Assembly (NCBI GenBank): GCA_015075165.1
Contig: JABTUY010000011.1
Coordinates: 1-64,000, forward strand
Direction: 5' to 3'
Source of the DNA: Ideonella sp.
Lineage (GTDB): Bacteria > Pseudomonadota > Gammaproteobacteria > Burkholderiales > Burkholderiaceae_C
Length of the DNA: 64,000 bases
Shown piece after piece: positions 28,056-40,320 of the stretch. The first letter of the stretch is position 1. Every line of letters begins with the position of its first letter. The translations under genes were made by a program, and so were the position numbers. The notes under the pieces were generated by a model. It had not been told where the DNA came from. It did not search any database and saw nothing but the letters and a program-made list of their open reading frames with translations.

Positions 28056-28751
28056 TCAGGCGGCGAGCGTCGACGGATCGACGCGCACCCCCACACCCAT
28101 GGTCGACGACAGCGCCAGCTTGCGCAGGTAGATGCCCTTCACGCTCGCCGGCTTGGCCTTGTTCAGCGCATCGAGCAGCGCCGCCAGGTTGCCGCGCAGC
28201 TTGTCGGACTCGAACGAGCGACGGCCGATCGTGGCGTGCACGATGCCGGCCTTGTCGACGCGGAACTGCACCTGGCCGGCCTTGGCGTTCTTGACCGCGG
28301 TGGCCACGTCGGGCGTCACGGTGCCGACCTTCGGGTTCGGCATCAGGCCGCGCGGCCCGAGGATCTGGCCGAGCGTGCCGACCACGCGCATCGTGTCGGG
28401 CGAGGCGATCACAACGTCGAAGTTGAGGTTGCCGGCCTTCACCTGCGCCGCCAGGTCGTCCATGCCGACCACGTCGGCGCCGGCGGCCTTGGCCTCGTCG
28501 GCCTTGGCCCCTTGAGCGAACACCGCCACGCGCTTGGTCTTGCCGGTGCCGTTGGGCATCACGACCGCGCCGCGAACGACCTGATCGGACTTCTTCGCGT
28601 CGATGCCGAGTTGCACCGCAACGTCGATCGACTCGTCGAACTTGGCCTTCGCGCACTCCTTGACGAGCGCCAGCGCGGCGTCGATCGCATAGAGCTTGTT
28701 GCTGTCGACCTTGCCTTCGAGCGCCTTCTCGCGCTTGGTAAGACGTGCCAT
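28056..28751 (-). CDS. rplA: 50S ribosomal protein L1
   Basis: This 231-residue protein begins [21 protein letters not shown]1 features include [38 protein letters not shown], the domain II block [19 protein letters not shown] and the C-terminal [21 protein letters not shown]. It forms the L1 stalk that moves E-site tRNA and represses its own operon in E. coli. Only one base separates its start from the rplK stop. Confidence 0.97.
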   Translation of the reverse strand: MARLTKREKALEGKVDSNKLYAIDAALALVKECAKAKFDESIDVAVQLGIDAKKSDQVVRGAVVMPNGTGKTKRVAVFAQGAKADEAKAAGADVVGMDDLAAQVKAGNLNFDVVIASPDTMRVVGTLGQILGPRGLMPNPKVGTVTPDVATAVKNAKAGQVQFRVDKAGIVHATIGRRSFESDKLRGNLAALLDALNKAKPASVKGIYLRKLALSSTMGVGVRVDPSTLAA

Positions 28752-28752
28752 G

Positions 28753-29184
28753 TCAGACGCCCTCCACCGTGATGCCCATCGAGCGGGCCGAGCCGGCGAT
28801 GGTCTTGACCGCGGCGTCGAGATCGGCGGCGGTCAGGTCTTTCATCTTGGCCTTGGCGATCTCCTCGAGCTGGGCGCGGCTGATCTTGCCCACTTTGTCG
28901 GCGTTGGGCTTGCCCGAGCCCTTCTCGATCTTGACCGCCTTCTTGATCAGCACCGTGGCCGGCGGCGTCTTCAGCACGAAGGTGAACGACTTGTCGGCGT
29001 AGGCGGTGATCACCACCGGCAGCATCAGCCCCGGCTCCATGCTCTGCGTCTGCGCGTTGAACGCCTTGCAGAACTCCATGATGTTCAGGCCGCGCTGGCC
29101 GAGCGCCGGGCCCACCGGCGGCGACGGGTTGGCCTTGCCGGCCGGGATCTGCAGCTTGATGAAGCCGACGATCTTCTTTGCCAT
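28753..29184 (-). CDS. rplK: 50S ribosomal protein L11
   Basis: This 143-residue protein starts [43 protein letters not shown], the L11 N-terminal domain with its proline-rich switch and PrmA-methylated lysines. The C-terminal RNA-binding domain ends [11 protein letters not shown]. It is part of the GTPase-associated centre and of stringent response sensing. It leads the rplKAJL cluster after nusG. Confidence 0.98.
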   Translation of the reverse strand: MAKKIVGFIKLQIPAGKANPSPPVGPALGQRGLNIMEFCKAFNAQTQSMEPGLMLPVVITAYADKSFTFVLKTPPATVLIKKAVKIEKGSGKPNADKVGKISRAQLEEIAKAKMKDLTAADLDAAVKTIAGSARSMGITVEGV

Positions 29185-29309
29185 GAATGGCTCCTCGAGT
29201 TCGAACGCCGTTGGCGCCTACCGCGCGCCGCGGGCTCCTCGTCAATCGACCCTGGGGACTGCTCGATGCGCCGGGGTCGGGGCGGCGCGCCGGGGTTCGC
29301 CGACCTAGG

Positions 29310-29882
29310 TCAGACCTTCTCCACCTGCGAGAAATCGAGCTCGACACCGGTGGCACGACCGAAGATCGTGACCGACACCTTGACCTTGGACTTCTCGTAG
29401 TTCACTTCTTCCACCGCACCGTTGAAGTCGGTGAACGGACCTTCCTTCACGCGCACCAGCTCGCCGACCTGCCACTCCACCTTGGGCTTGGGCTTGTCGA
29501 TGCCTTCCTGCATCTGGTTGACGATCTTCATCACCTCGGCTTCGGAGATCGGCGCCGGGCGGTTGCGTGCGCCGCCGACGAAGCCGGTGACCTTGCTGGT
29601 GTGCTTCACCAGGTGCCAGCTGTCGTCGTCGAGCAGCATCTCGACCAACACGTAGCCGGGAAAGAAGCGCCGCTGCGTGACGGCCTTCTTGCCGCCCTTG
29701 AGCTCGACCACTTCCTCGGTCGGCACCAGGATGCGGCCGAACTTGGCCTGCATGCCGGCGCGCTCGATGCGCTCCTTGAGGTTGCGCTCGACCGCCTTCT
29801 CCATGCCTGAGTAGGCATGCACCACGTACCAGCGCAGCGCCGATGGGTTGGCGGCCGCTTCCGGGGCTTGTTGCTCAGTCAT
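29310..29882 (-). CDS. nusG: Transcription termination/antitermination protein NusG
   Basis: From the ATG at 29882 the protein is 190 residues: a short variable N-terminus, then [26 protein letters not shown], the NGN domain with [32 protein letters not shown], and a C-terminal KOW domain with [37 protein letters not shown]. NusG binds RNA polymerase and couples it to Rho or to S10. It follows secE by 14 bp. Confidence 0.97.
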   Translation of the reverse strand: MTEQQAPEAAANPSALRWYVVHAYSGMEKAVERNLKERIERAGMQAKFGRILVPTEEVVELKGGKKAVTQRRFFPGYVLVEMLLDDDSWHLVKHTSKVTGFVGGARNRPAPISEAEVMKIVNQMQEGIDKPKPKVEWQVGELVRVKEGPFTDFNGAVEEVNYEKSKVKVSVTIFGRATGVELDFSQVEKV

Positions 29883-29896
29883 GCTCGATTCGTCCT

Positions 29897-30283
29897 TCAG
29901 CGCTTCCAGCCCAGGATCAGGTCGTAGAACACCCACTCCAGCGTCAAATCGGTCAACCAAAGGAACAGCGCCATCACCACGACGAAGGCGAACACGTAGC
30001 CGGTCATCTGCATCGCCTCGTTGCGCGTCGGCCAGACGACCTTCAGCACCTCGCGCCACGAATCGCGGCCGAAGGCGATCAGTTGCCGGCCCGACTCCGA
30101 TACGAGGAACATGCCGGCCGCCGCCAGCAGCAACACCAGCAGCACGACCACGCGCAGCCACAGGTCCTTCTGCCCGAGCACGTAGAACGCCACCACCGAG
30201 CCGACCAGCAGCACGCCGGCCAGCGCCAGCTTGGCCTTGTCGGCGGCGGTGGAGACGGTTTCGACCGAGGCAGGTGCGTTCAT
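29897..30283 (-). CDS. secE: Preprotein translocase subunit SecE
   Basis: This 128-residue membrane protein has three hydrophobic stretches (about 18-36, 41-57 and 97-118) and the conserved cytoplasmic segment [22 protein letters not shown] between the second and third. That amphipathic region plus last helix is the essential SecE core that clamps SecY. The three-helix form is the usual proteobacterial type. Confidence 0.95.
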   Translation of the reverse strand: MNAPASVETVSTAADKAKLALAGVLLVGSVVAFYVLGQKDLWLRVVVLLVLLLAAAGMFLVSESGRQLIAFGRDSWREVLKVVWPTRNEAMQMTGYVFAFVVVMALFLWLTDLTLEWVFYDLILGWKR

Positions 30284-30323
30284 GGCGAGCTTCTCGCGGC
30301 AGGCGTGCGGGCGGTTTCGGCGG

Positions 30324-30399
30324 TGGCAGGGGCAGAGGGAATCGAACCCCCAACCTTCGGTTTTGGAGACCGACGCTCTGCCAGTTGAGCTATACCCCT
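30324..30399 (-). tRNA. trpT: tRNA-Trp (CCA)
   Basis: The minus strand folds into a 76-nt cloverleaf: AGGGGTA pairs with TGCCCCT, anticodon loop CTCCAAA with anticodon CCA, T-loop GGTTCGATTCC, and an encoded 3' CCA. It sits between tuf copy 2 and secE, the expected place. Confidence 0.97.
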
Positions 30400-30412
30400 A
30401 CCGAAACCTCAC

Positions 30413-31602
<1,190 letters not shown>

Positions 31603-31673
31603 TGATCGCTCCGACTGGAGAAGCGGGCTCGCTGGTGCGGGCCCTCAGGTTGTTTACCGACTGCGCAGGTCGC

Positions 31674-31748
<75 letters not shown>

Positions 31749-31804
31749 ATCGACACGGGTCTGGACACCGAGGGCGCTTGCCCAGACCACTGACGATGTG
31801 CTTG

Positions 31805-31878
31805 TGGAGCGGGAGGCGGGAATCGAACCCGCGTCATTAGCTTGGAAGGCTAAGGTTCTGCCATTGAACTACTCCCGC
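31805..31878 (-). tRNA. glyT: tRNA-Gly (TCC)
   Basis: The 74-nt sequence GCGGGAGTAGTTCAATGG...CTCCCGCTCCA forms a standard cloverleaf with a 7-bp acceptor stem. The anticodon loop CTTCCAA gives TCC. It lies 56 bp from tRNA-Thr in the same tRNA-tuf transcript. Confidence 0.96.
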
Positions 31879-31961
31879 CTCGAACCACCGAAGAGATCGC
31901 CAGCCATTCGTCGATCTGTTTCGAGCCTTCTCGACCGAAGCCGTTCATCGAGTTCGCGCTG

Positions 31962-32047
31962 TGGTGGAGGAGGTTGGATTCGAACCAACGTAGGCGTAAG
32001 CCAACAGATTTACAGTCTGCCCCCTTTAGCCACTCGGGCACCCCTCC
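31962..32047 (-). tRNA. tyrU: tRNA-Tyr (GTA)
   Basis: This 86-nt type II tRNA has a long variable arm. It begins GGAGGGGTGCCCGAGTGG and ends CCTCCTCCACCA. The anticodon stem CAGACTGTAAATCTG gives GTA. It is the first gene of the tRNA-tuf unit. Confidence 0.96.
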
Positions 32048-32061
32048 GCAGCGAACCGCAG

Positions 32062-32067
32062 AGTTTA
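32062..32067 (-). promoter_or_regulatory. -10 box upstream of the tRNA-tuf operon
   Basis: TAAACT on the minus strand lies 14 bp before the mature 5' end of tRNA-Tyr. The -35 region (around CTCGGA) is not a good match. A GC-rich stretch between the -10 and the tRNA could be a stringent discriminator. Position, not sequence quality, is the main support. Confidence 0.4.
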
Positions 32068-32168
32068 GCACGCGAGCGCCTGCATCCGAGGGGTGGCGGC
32101 TGCGGCCGGAAGCAGTGTGGGCTCGCTCGGACTCACCGCGCGGTGCGAGCGCCAACCCCGCCGATCCG

Positions 32169-32903
32169 CTATGCACGCCAGTCGATCGCCGGGCGCACCG
32201 GATCCGCGGACGCGAGCCACTCCGAGACGGCGCCGAAATGCCCGCAGCCGATGAAGGGCCGCGTGCCGCGTCGAGCCGACAGCGGCGATGGGTGGTTCGC
32301 GAGCCACGCCCGGTGCAGGTCGGCAGCCGGTCGCGCCACCCGAGCGAGCTTGGACGCAGCGTGTGCACCCCAGAGCAGAAAGCCGATCGGTCGGTCGATA
32401 GCCCATAAATTCTCGAGTATTGCGTCAGTAAGCGCTTCCCATCCGAACTTGACGTGGCTCGCCGGCCGGCCGTCTTCGACCGTCAGCACTGTGTTCAGCA
32501 GCAGCACGCCCTGCCGCGCCCAAGCCTCCAGGCTGGAGTGGCGTCGCGCCGGCGGGCCGAGGTCGCGCTCGAGTTCCTGCACGATGTTGCGCAGGCTCGG
32601 CGGCGCACGCACGCCGTCGGGCACCGAGAACGCCAAGCCCTCGGCCTGACCCGGTCCGTGGTACGGATCCTGGCCCAGGATCACCACGCGTACCGCGGCA
32701 CGCGGCGTCAGTGCCAGCGCGCGCAACGGCTCGGCCGGGTAGATCGTCGCACCGGCGTGGCGCCGCGCCTCGATGCGCTGCACCAGTTGCCGACCCGCTG
32801 CGGTGTCGCGCCAAGCCCCGATCACATCGAGCCAATCGTCGGCCACGTGATCGAGCAGGCCGGCCAGCGCCTCGCGCAGCCGATTGTCGGGCAGCCCCGC
32901 CAT
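32169..32903 (-). CDS. ung: Uracil-DNA glycosylase
   Basis: The 244-residue protein starts at the ATG at 32903, which overlaps the trpC stop as TGATG. Family motifs are clear: VVILGQDPYHGPGQAEGLAFSVP (catalytic Asp in GQDPYHG), the VLLLNTVLTVE block with its uracil-binding Asn, and the leucine-intercalation motif NHPSPLSARRG with catalytic His. It removes uracil from DNA as the first step of base excision repair. Its coupling to trpC suggests cotranscription rather than shared function. Confidence 0.95.
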   Translation of the reverse strand: MAGLPDNRLREALAGLLDHVADDWLDVIGAWRDTAAGRQLVQRIEARRHAGATIYPAEPLRALALTPRAAVRVVILGQDPYHGPGQAEGLAFSVPDGVRAPPSLRNIVQELERDLGPPARRHSSLEAWARQGVLLLNTVLTVEDGRPASHVKFGWEALTDAILENLWAIDRPIGFLLWGAHAASKLARVARPAADLHRAWLANHPSPLSARRGTRPFIGCGHFGAVSEWLASADPVRPAIDWRA

Positions 32904-33703
32904 CACGCCGGGGTGGCGGCGAACAAGCGGGCCAGCGCCGCGCCGGGATCGTCGGCCCGCATGAAGGCCTCGCCGACCAGGAACGCGGCGACGCCGGCGG
33001 CGCGCAGCCGCTGCACATCGGCCGGTGTCTGGATGCCCGACTCGGTGACGAGCAGCCGCTCCGCCGGCACGCGCGGCAGCAGGTCGAGTGTGGTCTGCAG
33101 TGAGACTTCGAAGCTGCGCAGGTTGCGGTTGTTGACGCCCAGCAGCGGCGTGCGCAGGCGCAGCGCGCGGTCGAGCTCGGTCGCGTCGTGCACCTCGACC
33201 AGCACCGCCAGGCCGAGCGCGTGCGCGCAGGCCTCGAGTGCGGTGAGCTGCGCGTCGTCCAGGCAGGCGACGATCAGCAAGATGCAGTCGGCGCCCATCG
33301 CGGCCGACTCGTGCACCTGGTACTCGTCGACGATGAAGTCCTTGCGCAGCACCGGCAGCGCACACGCCGCGCGCGCCTGCTCGAGGTAGGCCGCGGCACC
33401 CTGGAAGAAGCGCTCGTCGGTCAGCACGCTGAGGCAGGCGGCGCCGTGCGTCGCGTAGCTGCGCGCGATCGTAGCCGGCACGAAGTGCTCGCGCAGCACG
33501 CCCTTGCTCGGGCTGGCCTTCTTGACCTCGGCAATCACCGCAGCCTGCGCAACGTCCGCGCGCGCGCGCAGCGCGGCCACGAAGTCGCGCCGGTCGCGGC
33601 GCTCGCGCGCAGCGTGCCGCAGCGCGGTCAGGCTCCGGCGGCGCTGCGCCGCCGCGATCTCCTCGCGCTTGACCGCGACGATGCGCTGCAGGATGTCGCT
33701 CAT
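32903..33703 (-). CDS. trpC: Indole-3-glycerol phosphate synthase
   Basis: This 266-residue TIM-barrel enzyme closes the indole ring of CdRP. It has [17 protein letters not shown] (catalytic Lys and phosphate contact), [61 protein letters not shown] and [12 protein letters not shown] in the expected order. It is a stand-alone TrpC, not fused to TrpF. It lies 34 bp after trpD. Confidence 0.97.
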   Translation of the reverse strand: MSDILQRIVAVKREEIAAAQRRRSLTALRHAARERRDRRDFVAALRARADVAQAAVIAEVKKASPSKGVLREHFVPATIARSYATHGAACLSVLTDERFFQGAAAYLEQARAACALPVLRKDFIVDEYQVHESAAMGADCILLIVACLDDAQLTALEACAHALGLAVLVEVHDATELDRALRLRTPLLGVNNRNLRSFEVSLQTTLDLLPRVPAERLLVTESGIQTPADVQRLRAAGVAAFLVGEAFMRADDPGAALARLFAATPA

Positions 33704-33737
33704 CTCACGGGTTTCCTCGCCGCACCGCGCGGCGTCG

Positions 33738-34775
33738 TCACGCGGCCGGCTTGAAGCGCTGCGTCACCTGCACGAACTGCTGCAGCCGGGCGCGCGCCGC
33801 ACCGGAGGCCACCACCTCGCGCGCATGCTTCACGCCCTCGGCCACCGAGCCGGCGACGCCGGCGCAATAGAGCGCCGCGCCGGCGTTGAGCAGCACCACG
33901 TCGCGCACCGGCCCTTCCTCGTTGGCCAGCGCGCGCTCGATGCACTGCACCGACTCGGCGGTGTTGGCCACCTTCAGCACGCGCGAGTCGTACACCGGCA
34001 GTCCGAAGTCGCTCGGGTGCACGACGTACTCGAGCACCTCGCCGTTCTTCAGCTCGCCGACCATCGTCTCGCCCGACAGCGAGATCTCGTCCATGCCGTT
34101 CATGCCGTAGACCACCATCACGTGCAGGGAGCCGAGGCGCTGCAGCACACGCACCTGGATGCCCACCAGATCGGGATGGAATACGCCGAGCAACTGGTTG
34201 GGCGCACCGGCCGGGTTGGTCAGCGGACCGAGGATGTTGAAGATCGTGCGCACGCCGAGCTCCTTGCGTACCGGTGCGGCATGCTTCATCGACGCGTGGT
34301 GGTTCGGTGCGAACATGAAGCCGACGCCGGTCTCGGCCAGGCAGGCGGCGACCTGGTCGGGATCGAGCCCGATGTAGGCGCCGAACGCCTCCAGCACGTC
34401 GGCGCTGCCCGAGGTGCTGGACACGCTGCGCCCGCCGTGCTTGGCCACCCGCGCGCCCGCGGCCGCCGCGACGAAGGTGGCGGCGGTCGAGATGTTGAAG
34501 CTGTGCGAGGCATCGCCGCCGGTGCCGACGATGTCGACCAGGTAGCGCTTGTCGGCCACCTCGACGCCGCGCGCGAACTCGCGCATCACCTGCGCGGCAG
34601 CGGCGATCTCGCCGATCGTCTCCTTCTTCACGCGCAGGCCGATCGACACCGCGGCGATCATCACCGGCGACATCTCGCCGCTCATGATGCGGCGCATCAG
34701 CGCCAGCATCTCGTCGTGGAAGATCTCGCGGTGCTCGATGACGCGCGTCAGCGCCTCGGTGTTGGTGATGCTCAT
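33738..34775 (-). CDS. trpD: Anthranilate phosphoribosyltransferase
   Basis: From the ATG at 34775 the enzyme has 345 residues. It shows [40 protein letters not shown] (PRPP and anthranilate binding, GTGGD and KHGNR-like site), [37 protein letters not shown] and the C-terminal helical part. The longer open frame upstream overlaps ltaE and is not TrpD-like. It catalyses the second step of tryptophan synthesis. Confidence 0.97.
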   Translation of the reverse strand: MSITNTEALTRVIEHREIFHDEMLALMRRIMSGEMSPVMIAAVSIGLRVKKETIGEIAAAAQVMREFARGVEVADKRYLVDIVGTGGDASHSFNISTAATFVAAAAGARVAKHGGRSVSSTSGSADVLEAFGAYIGLDPDQVAACLAETGVGFMFAPNHHASMKHAAPVRKELGVRTIFNILGPLTNPAGAPNQLLGVFHPDLVGIQVRVLQRLGSLHVMVVYGMNGMDEISLSGETMVGELKNGEVLEYVVHPSDFGLPVYDSRVLKVANTAESVQCIERALANEEGPVRDVVLLNAGAALYCAGVAGSVAEGVKHAREVVASGAARARLQQFVQVTQRFKPAA

Positions 34776-34803
34776 CGCAGGTGCCCCTCGGGTTCTGAAT
34801 CGG

Positions 34804-36440
<1,637 letters not shown>

Positions 36441-37916
36441 CTAAAAGCCCTCCTCGACCAGCTCGGCGGCGCGGATCAGCGCGCGCGCCTTGGCCTCGGT
36501 TTCGCGCCACTCCATCTCGGGCACCGAGTCGGCCACCACGCCGGCGGCGGCCTGCACGTACAGCGTCTGGTTCTGCACGATGCCGGTGCGGATCGCGATC
36601 GCCACGTCCATGTCGCCGGCGTAGCTCAGGTAGCCGCAGGCGCCACCGTAGATGCCGCGCTTGACCGGTTCGAGCTCGTCGATGATCTCCATCGCGCGGA
36701 TCTTCGGCGCGCCGGTCAGCGTGCCGGCGGGGAAGGTGGCCTTCAGCACGTCGAGGTTGTTCATGCCGTCGACGAGCAGCCCCTCGACGTTGCTGACGAT
36801 GTGCATCACGTGCGAGTAGCGCTCGACGACGAACGCCTCGGTCACCTGGACGCTGCCGGTCTTGGCGATGCGCCCGATGTCGTTGCGCGCGAGGTCGATC
36901 AGCATCAGATGCTCGGCGCGCTCCTTCGGGTCGGCCAGCAGCTCGGCCTCGGCGGCCTTGTCGGCTTCGGGCGTGGCGCCGCGCGGCCGCGTGCCGGCCA
37001 AGGGGCGGATGGTGATCTTGTCGCCCTCGCCGGTGTGCTCGTGGCGCACCAGGATCTCGGGCGACGCGCCGACGATCTGGAAGCCGCCCATGTCGTAGAA
37101 GTACATGTACGGGCTCGGGTTCAGCGAGCGCAGCGCGCGGTACAGGCTGAGCGGGCTCTCGGTGTAGCGCTTGCGCAGCCGCTGGCCCACCTGCACCTGC
37201 ATCATGTCGCCGGCGGCGATGTACTCCTTGGCCCGCGCCACCGCGGCCAGGTAGTCGCCCTTCGCGAACTCGCGTTCCACCGCATACGACGGCCCGCGCT
37301 TCACCGGCGGCGCGGTCACCGAGTAGCGCAGCTTGTCGCCCAGCTCCGACAACCGGCGCTTGGCGGTGAAGTAAGCCTCCGACGTGTGCGGGTCGGCGTA
37401 GACGATCAGGTACAGCCGGCCCGACAGGTTGTCGATCACCGCCAGCTCCTCACAGTGCAGCAGCGCGATGTCGGGCGTGTCGAGGCCGCCGTCCTTGCGC
37501 GTCTTGGCCAGCCGCGGCTCGATGTAGCGCACGGTGTCGTAGCCGAAGTAGCCGGCCAGCCCGCCGCAAAAGCGCGGCAGGCCGGGCCGCAGCGCGACCT
37601 TGAAGCGCGCCTGGTACTGCGCGATGAACTCCAGCGGGTTGCCCTCGTGCGTCTCGACCACGGCGCCGTCGCTGATCACCTCGGTGCGCCAGCCGCTGCT
37701 GCGCAACAGTGTGCGCGCCGGCAGGCCGATGAACGAGTAGCGGCCGAAGCGCTCGCCGCCGACCACGCTCTCGAGCAGGAAGCTGTGCTTGCCGGCACCG
37801 GCAAGCTTGAGGTACAGCGACAGCGGGGTCTCGAGGTCGGCGAACGCCTCGGCGATCAGCGGGATGCGGTTGTAGCCTTCAGCGGCGAGGCTCTTGAACT
37901 CGAGTTCGGTGATCAC
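36441..37916 (-). CDS. trpE: Anthranilate synthase component I
   Basis: This 491-residue enzyme begins at a GTG at 37916 with GGAATC upstream. The N-terminal feedback-binding domain holds the LLES motif ([17 protein letters not shown]), used for tryptophan inhibition. The chorismate-binding domain has [53 protein letters not shown] and [23 protein letters not shown]. It is the first structural gene after the trpL leader peptide. Confidence 0.97.
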   Translation of the reverse strand: MITELEFKSLAAEGYNRIPLIAEAFADLETPLSLYLKLAGAGKHSFLLESVVGGERFGRYSFIGLPARTLLRSSGWRTEVISDGAVVETHEGNPLEFIAQYQARFKVALRPGLPRFCGGLAGYFGYDTVRYIEPRLAKTRKDGGLDTPDIALLHCEELAVIDNLSGRLYLIVYADPHTSEAYFTAKRRLSELGDKLRYSVTAPPVKRGPSYAVEREFAKGDYLAAVARAKEYIAAGDMMQVQVGQRLRKRYTESPLSLYRALRSLNPSPYMYFYDMGGFQIVGASPEILVRHEHTGEGDKITIRPLAGTRPRGATPEADKAAEAELLADPKERAEHLMLIDLARNDIGRIAKTGSVQVTEAFVVERYSHVMHIVSNVEGLLVDGMNNLDVLKATFPAGTLTGAPKIRAMEIIDELEPVKRGIYGGACGYLSYAGDMDVAIAIRTGIVQNQTLYVQAAAGVVADSVPEMEWRETEAKARALIRAAELVEEGF

Positions 37917-38038
37917 GGCGGATTCCTGGCGAGACCGCGGCGGGCGTGGGCCGCAGCGTGTGTTCGGACGGCACGGAGCAAGCGGGCTCTGGCCGGAGGC
38001 GACGCGCGGCGCGAACGGCCGGCGTCAGGCGCGAACGA
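37917..38038 (-). promoter_or_regulatory. trp leader, region between trpL and trpE
   Basis: This 122-nt GC-rich leader follows the leader peptide stop. GGCCAG (plus strand CTGGCC 37989-37994) can pair with CTGGCC inside the Trp codons of trpL (plus strand GGCCAG 38052-38057), as expected for an early leader stem that a stalled ribosome would block. I do not find a clean stem followed by a T-run, so the terminator arm is unproven. Confidence 0.4.
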
Positions 38039-38107
38039 TCAGGCCCGCCAGGGCCAGGCTCCCCGGTCGTGCGACCAGGCGGTGCGGCGGGAGCGCGCGG
38101 TGAACAT
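38039..38107 (-). CDS. trpL: trp operon leader peptide
   Basis: This 22-codon reading frame encodes MFTARSRRTAW-SHDRGAWPWRA with three tryptophans, two of them in the last five residues (W-P-W-R-A). It lies 122 bp upstream of trpE. Tryptophan codons near the end of a short leader are the mark of ribosome-mediated attenuation. The predicted transcription start falls only a few bases before the ATG, so the mRNA would be leaderless or nearly so, as reported for alphaproteobacterial trpL. Confidence 0.7.
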   Translation of the reverse strand: MFTARSRRTAWSHDRGAWPWRA

Positions 38108-38114
38108 GGGCGGC

Positions 38115-38143
38115 AGTGTAGCCAAATCGCGCGGCTGGCTCAA
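38115..38143 (-). promoter_or_regulatory. trp operon promoter
   Basis: On the minus strand TTGAGC (38138-38143) and TACACT (38115-38120) are separated by exactly 17 bp, a good sigma70 arrangement. The start site would lie close to 38108, directly before the trpL ATG. I see no clear TrpR operator palindrome over the -10. The remaining DNA up to the aldolase stop at 38261 shows no gene. Confidence 0.65.
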
Positions 38144-38260
38144 CGCGGGCGAGACGACGCGCGGGCCCACGGACCCCACGCGCGCTCGACAACACGCGCG
38201 GTGCCACCGCACGCGCGCACCATCACACGCGCGGTTCGAGCGCGCGGCCTGGGACAACGA

Positions 38261-38995
38261 TCAATCGCGGTACGAACGGTCGATGCGCTCGACCAGTCGC
38301 ACCATCGCGTCGAACACGTCGCGGCCACCGCCGTGCTCGGGGTGGAACTGCAGCGCGTCGGCGCTGCACTTGCGCTGGATCGCCTCCGAAATCGGAATCG
38401 TCGGCCCCAGCGCCGCGCCGGCCACCTGCACGTCGCAGGCGCGCTGCAGCGTCCACAGCACGACGAAGGCCTGCTCGATCGTGCGGCCCCAGCTCAGCAG
38501 CCCGTGGTTGCGCAGGATCACCGCCGGCCGGTTGCCGATCGAGCGCAGCAGCCGCGGCGACTCGTCGGCATGCACCGTGATGCCTTCGAAGTCGTGGTAC
38601 GCCACACGATCGTGCAGTTGCGCCGAATAGAAGTTGTCCATCGACAGGCCGGCCTGCGCGCCGGCCACCGCGCACCCCGTGGTGGTGTGGGTGTGCATCA
38701 CGCAGTGCGCATCGGCGATGCCGCGGTGGATCGCCGAGTGCACCGTGAAACCCGCCGGGTTGACCGGCCAGCGCGACTCGCCGATGACGTTGCCGGCGAT
38801 GTCGATCTTCACCAGGTTCGACGCGGTGACCTCGCTGTAGTGCAGGCCGAACGGGTTGATCAGAAACTGCCCCTCGGTGTTGGGCAGCCGCACGGTGATG
38901 TGGTTGTAGATCATCTCGACCCAGCCGAGCATCGCGAACACGCGGTAGCACGCGGCGAGCTGCACACGCAGCTCGCGTTCGGTGGTGGTGATCAT
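38261..38995 (-). CDS. Class II aldolase/adducin family protein
   Basis: This 244-residue protein has the L-fuculose-phosphate aldolase fold. Metal-binding histidines appear in HCVMHTHTTTGCAVAG (H-T-H) and in RNHGLLSWG; LINPFGLHYSEVTASNLVKID is the conserved N-terminal phosphate/core motif, with GFTVHSAIHRG between. The substrate is not predictable. It lies ten bases after rpe and upstream of the trp promoter, in the position where many betaproteobacteria have phosphoglycolate phosphatase (gph). Confidence 0.9.
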   Translation of the reverse strand: MITTTERELRVQLAACYRVFAMLGWVEMIYNHITVRLPNTEGQFLINPFGLHYSEVTASNLVKIDIAGNVIGESRWPVNPAGFTVHSAIHRGIADAHCVMHTHTTTGCAVAGAQAGLSMDNFYSAQLHDRVAYHDFEGITVHADESPRLLRSIGNRPAVILRNHGLLSWGRTIEQAFVVLWTLQRACDVQVAGAALGPTIPISEAIQRKCSADALQFHPEHGGGRDVFDAMVRLVERIDRSYRD

Positions 38996-39005
38996 CGGCG
39001 TCTCC

Positions 39006-39701
39006 TTACCGGTCCGCCTGCGCCAGCCGCTCGCGCATCGCGGTGATCACCGCGCGGTAGTCGCTCTGGCCGAAGATCGCGCTGCCGGCCACGAAGGTGT
39101 CGGCGCCGGCATCGGCGGCGCGGCGGATGTTGTCGACCTTGATGCCGCCGTCGACCTCGAGCCGGATGTCGCGCCCGCTGGCGTCGATCATGCGGCGCAG
39201 CCGCTCGAGCTTGCGCAGCGCCGAGTCGATGAAGCCCTGGCCGCCGAAGCCCGGGTTCACGCTCATCACCAGCAGCAGGTCGACCTTGTCGAGCACCCAT
39301 TCCAGCGCATCGACCGGCGCGGCCGGGTTGAACACCAGCCCGGCCTTGCAGCCGGCATCGTGAATCAGCTGCAGCGTGCGGTCGACGTGCGTGCTGGCAT
39401 CGGGGTGAAAGCTGATCCAGTCGGCACCGGCCTGCGCGAACGCCTGCGCCAGCGCATCGACCGGCTGCACCATCAGGTGCACGTCGATCGGCACGCGCGT
39501 GCCGTCGGCCTTCACGGCGTGGCGGCGCAGCGCCTCGCAGACCATCGGGCCGAAGGTCAGGTTCGGCACGTAGTGGTTGTCCATCACGTCGAAGTGGATC
39601 CAGTCGGCGCCGGCGGCGATCACCTGGCGCAGCTCGTCGCCCAGGCGCGCGAAATCGGCCGCCAGCAGGCTCGGGGCGATGCGGTGGGTGCAGGTCGTCA
39701 T
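39006..39701 (-). CDS. rpe: Ribulose-phosphate 3-epimerase
   Basis: From the ATG at 39701 the TIM-barrel enzyme has 231 residues. It shows [36 protein letters not shown] (metal His and catalytic Asp), [27 protein letters not shown] and [12 protein letters not shown], all diagnostic. It interconverts ribulose-5-phosphate and xylulose-5-phosphate in the pentose phosphate and Calvin pathways. It is divergent from apaG, 125 bp away. Confidence 0.97.
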   Translation of the reverse strand: MTTCTHRIAPSLLAADFARLGDELRQVIAAGADWIHFDVMDNHYVPNLTFGPMVCEALRRHAVKADGTRVPIDVHLMVQPVDALAQAFAQAGADWISFHPDASTHVDRTLQLIHDAGCKAGLVFNPAAPVDALEWVLDKVDLLLVMSVNPGFGGQGFIDSALRKLERLRRMIDASGRDIRLEVDGGIKVDNIRRAADAGADTFVAGSAIFGQSDYRAVITAMRERLAQADR

Positions 39702-39826
39702 CTCGAAAGCTTGCCGATCGAGGGCGTGCAAAGGTGCGGCGATTGTCGCAGGGCGTGCGCTCCAACGAGCCCTGCGCGCCGGACACCGCAGCGCGTGGCG
39801 CCGGGCCGCTGCCTAGAATGCGCAGC

Positions 39827-40201
39827 ATGGCCAAGCCCGAGTTCTCCTGCAAGGTCGTCGTGCGGCCGCTGGCGGAGCAGACCGACGCGACGAAGGGCGA
39901 GCACGCCTACGCCTACACGATCACCATCACCAACAGCGGCGACACCGCGGCGCAGCTGGTGGCGCGGCAGTGGTCGATCACCGACCACAACGGCCATGTG
40001 CAGGAGGTGCGCGGCCTCGGCGTCGTCGGCCACCAGCCGCTGCTGGGTCCCGGCGAGAGCTTCGAGTACTCGAGCTGGGCACAGATCGCCACGCCGATGG
40101 GCACGATGAAGGGCCGCTACTTCTGCATCACCCACGATGCGCACTGGTTCGAGGCCGAGGTGCCGGAGTTCCTGCTGGCCGATGCCGCGTCGCTTCACTG
40201 A
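39827..40201 (+). CDS. apaG: Co2+/Mg2+ efflux protein ApaG (DUF525)
   Basis: This 124-residue immunoglobulin-like protein matches ApaG: a beta-rich body with YTITITNSGDTAAQLVARQWSITDHNG and the conserved VVGHQPLLGPGESFEYSSWAQIATPMGTMKGRY. Its exact biochemical role is not settled; it has been linked to divalent metal resistance and binds pyrophosphate in some studies. I chose the second ATG; one three codons upstream is also in frame. Its 3' end overlaps a convergent small ORF by seven bases. Confidence 0.95.
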   Translation: MAKPEFSCKVVVRPLAEQTDATKGEHAYAYTITITNSGDTAAQLVARQWSITDHNGHVQEVRGLGVVGHQPLLGPGESFEYSSWAQIATPMGTMKGRYFCITHDAHWFEAEVPEFLLADAASLH

Positions 40202-40314
40202 CCGTCGCCGTCGGTGCGGCGCTCGCCGCGCCGGCGGCCGGAGAACATGGTCCACCAGACGACGAACGCCAGCAGCGCGAGCACGGCCAGGATTTCCAGA
40301 GCGATGACCCACAT
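40195..40314 (-). CDS. Small single-span membrane protein (39 aa)
   Basis: This short frame begins MWVIALEILAVLALLAFVVWW, a strong transmembrane helix, and ends in a very basic tail (FSGRRRGERRTDGDGQ). The topology, hydrophobic then positive, suits an inner-membrane small protein with its C-terminus inside. It lies between apaG and mltA, opposite to both, sharing seven bases with the apaG end. I do not recognise a named family. Codon use looks coding (G/C at third positions), but short length limits certainty. Confidence 0.55.
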   Translation of the reverse strand: MWVIALEILAVLALLAFVVWWTMFSGRRRGERRTDGDGQ

Positions 40315-40320
40315 GGTGCG

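Noticed and set aside
37917-38038. A classical intrinsic terminator for trp attenuation
   Set aside because: GC-rich stems exist but none ends in a T-run, so I list only the leader region and the leader peptide.
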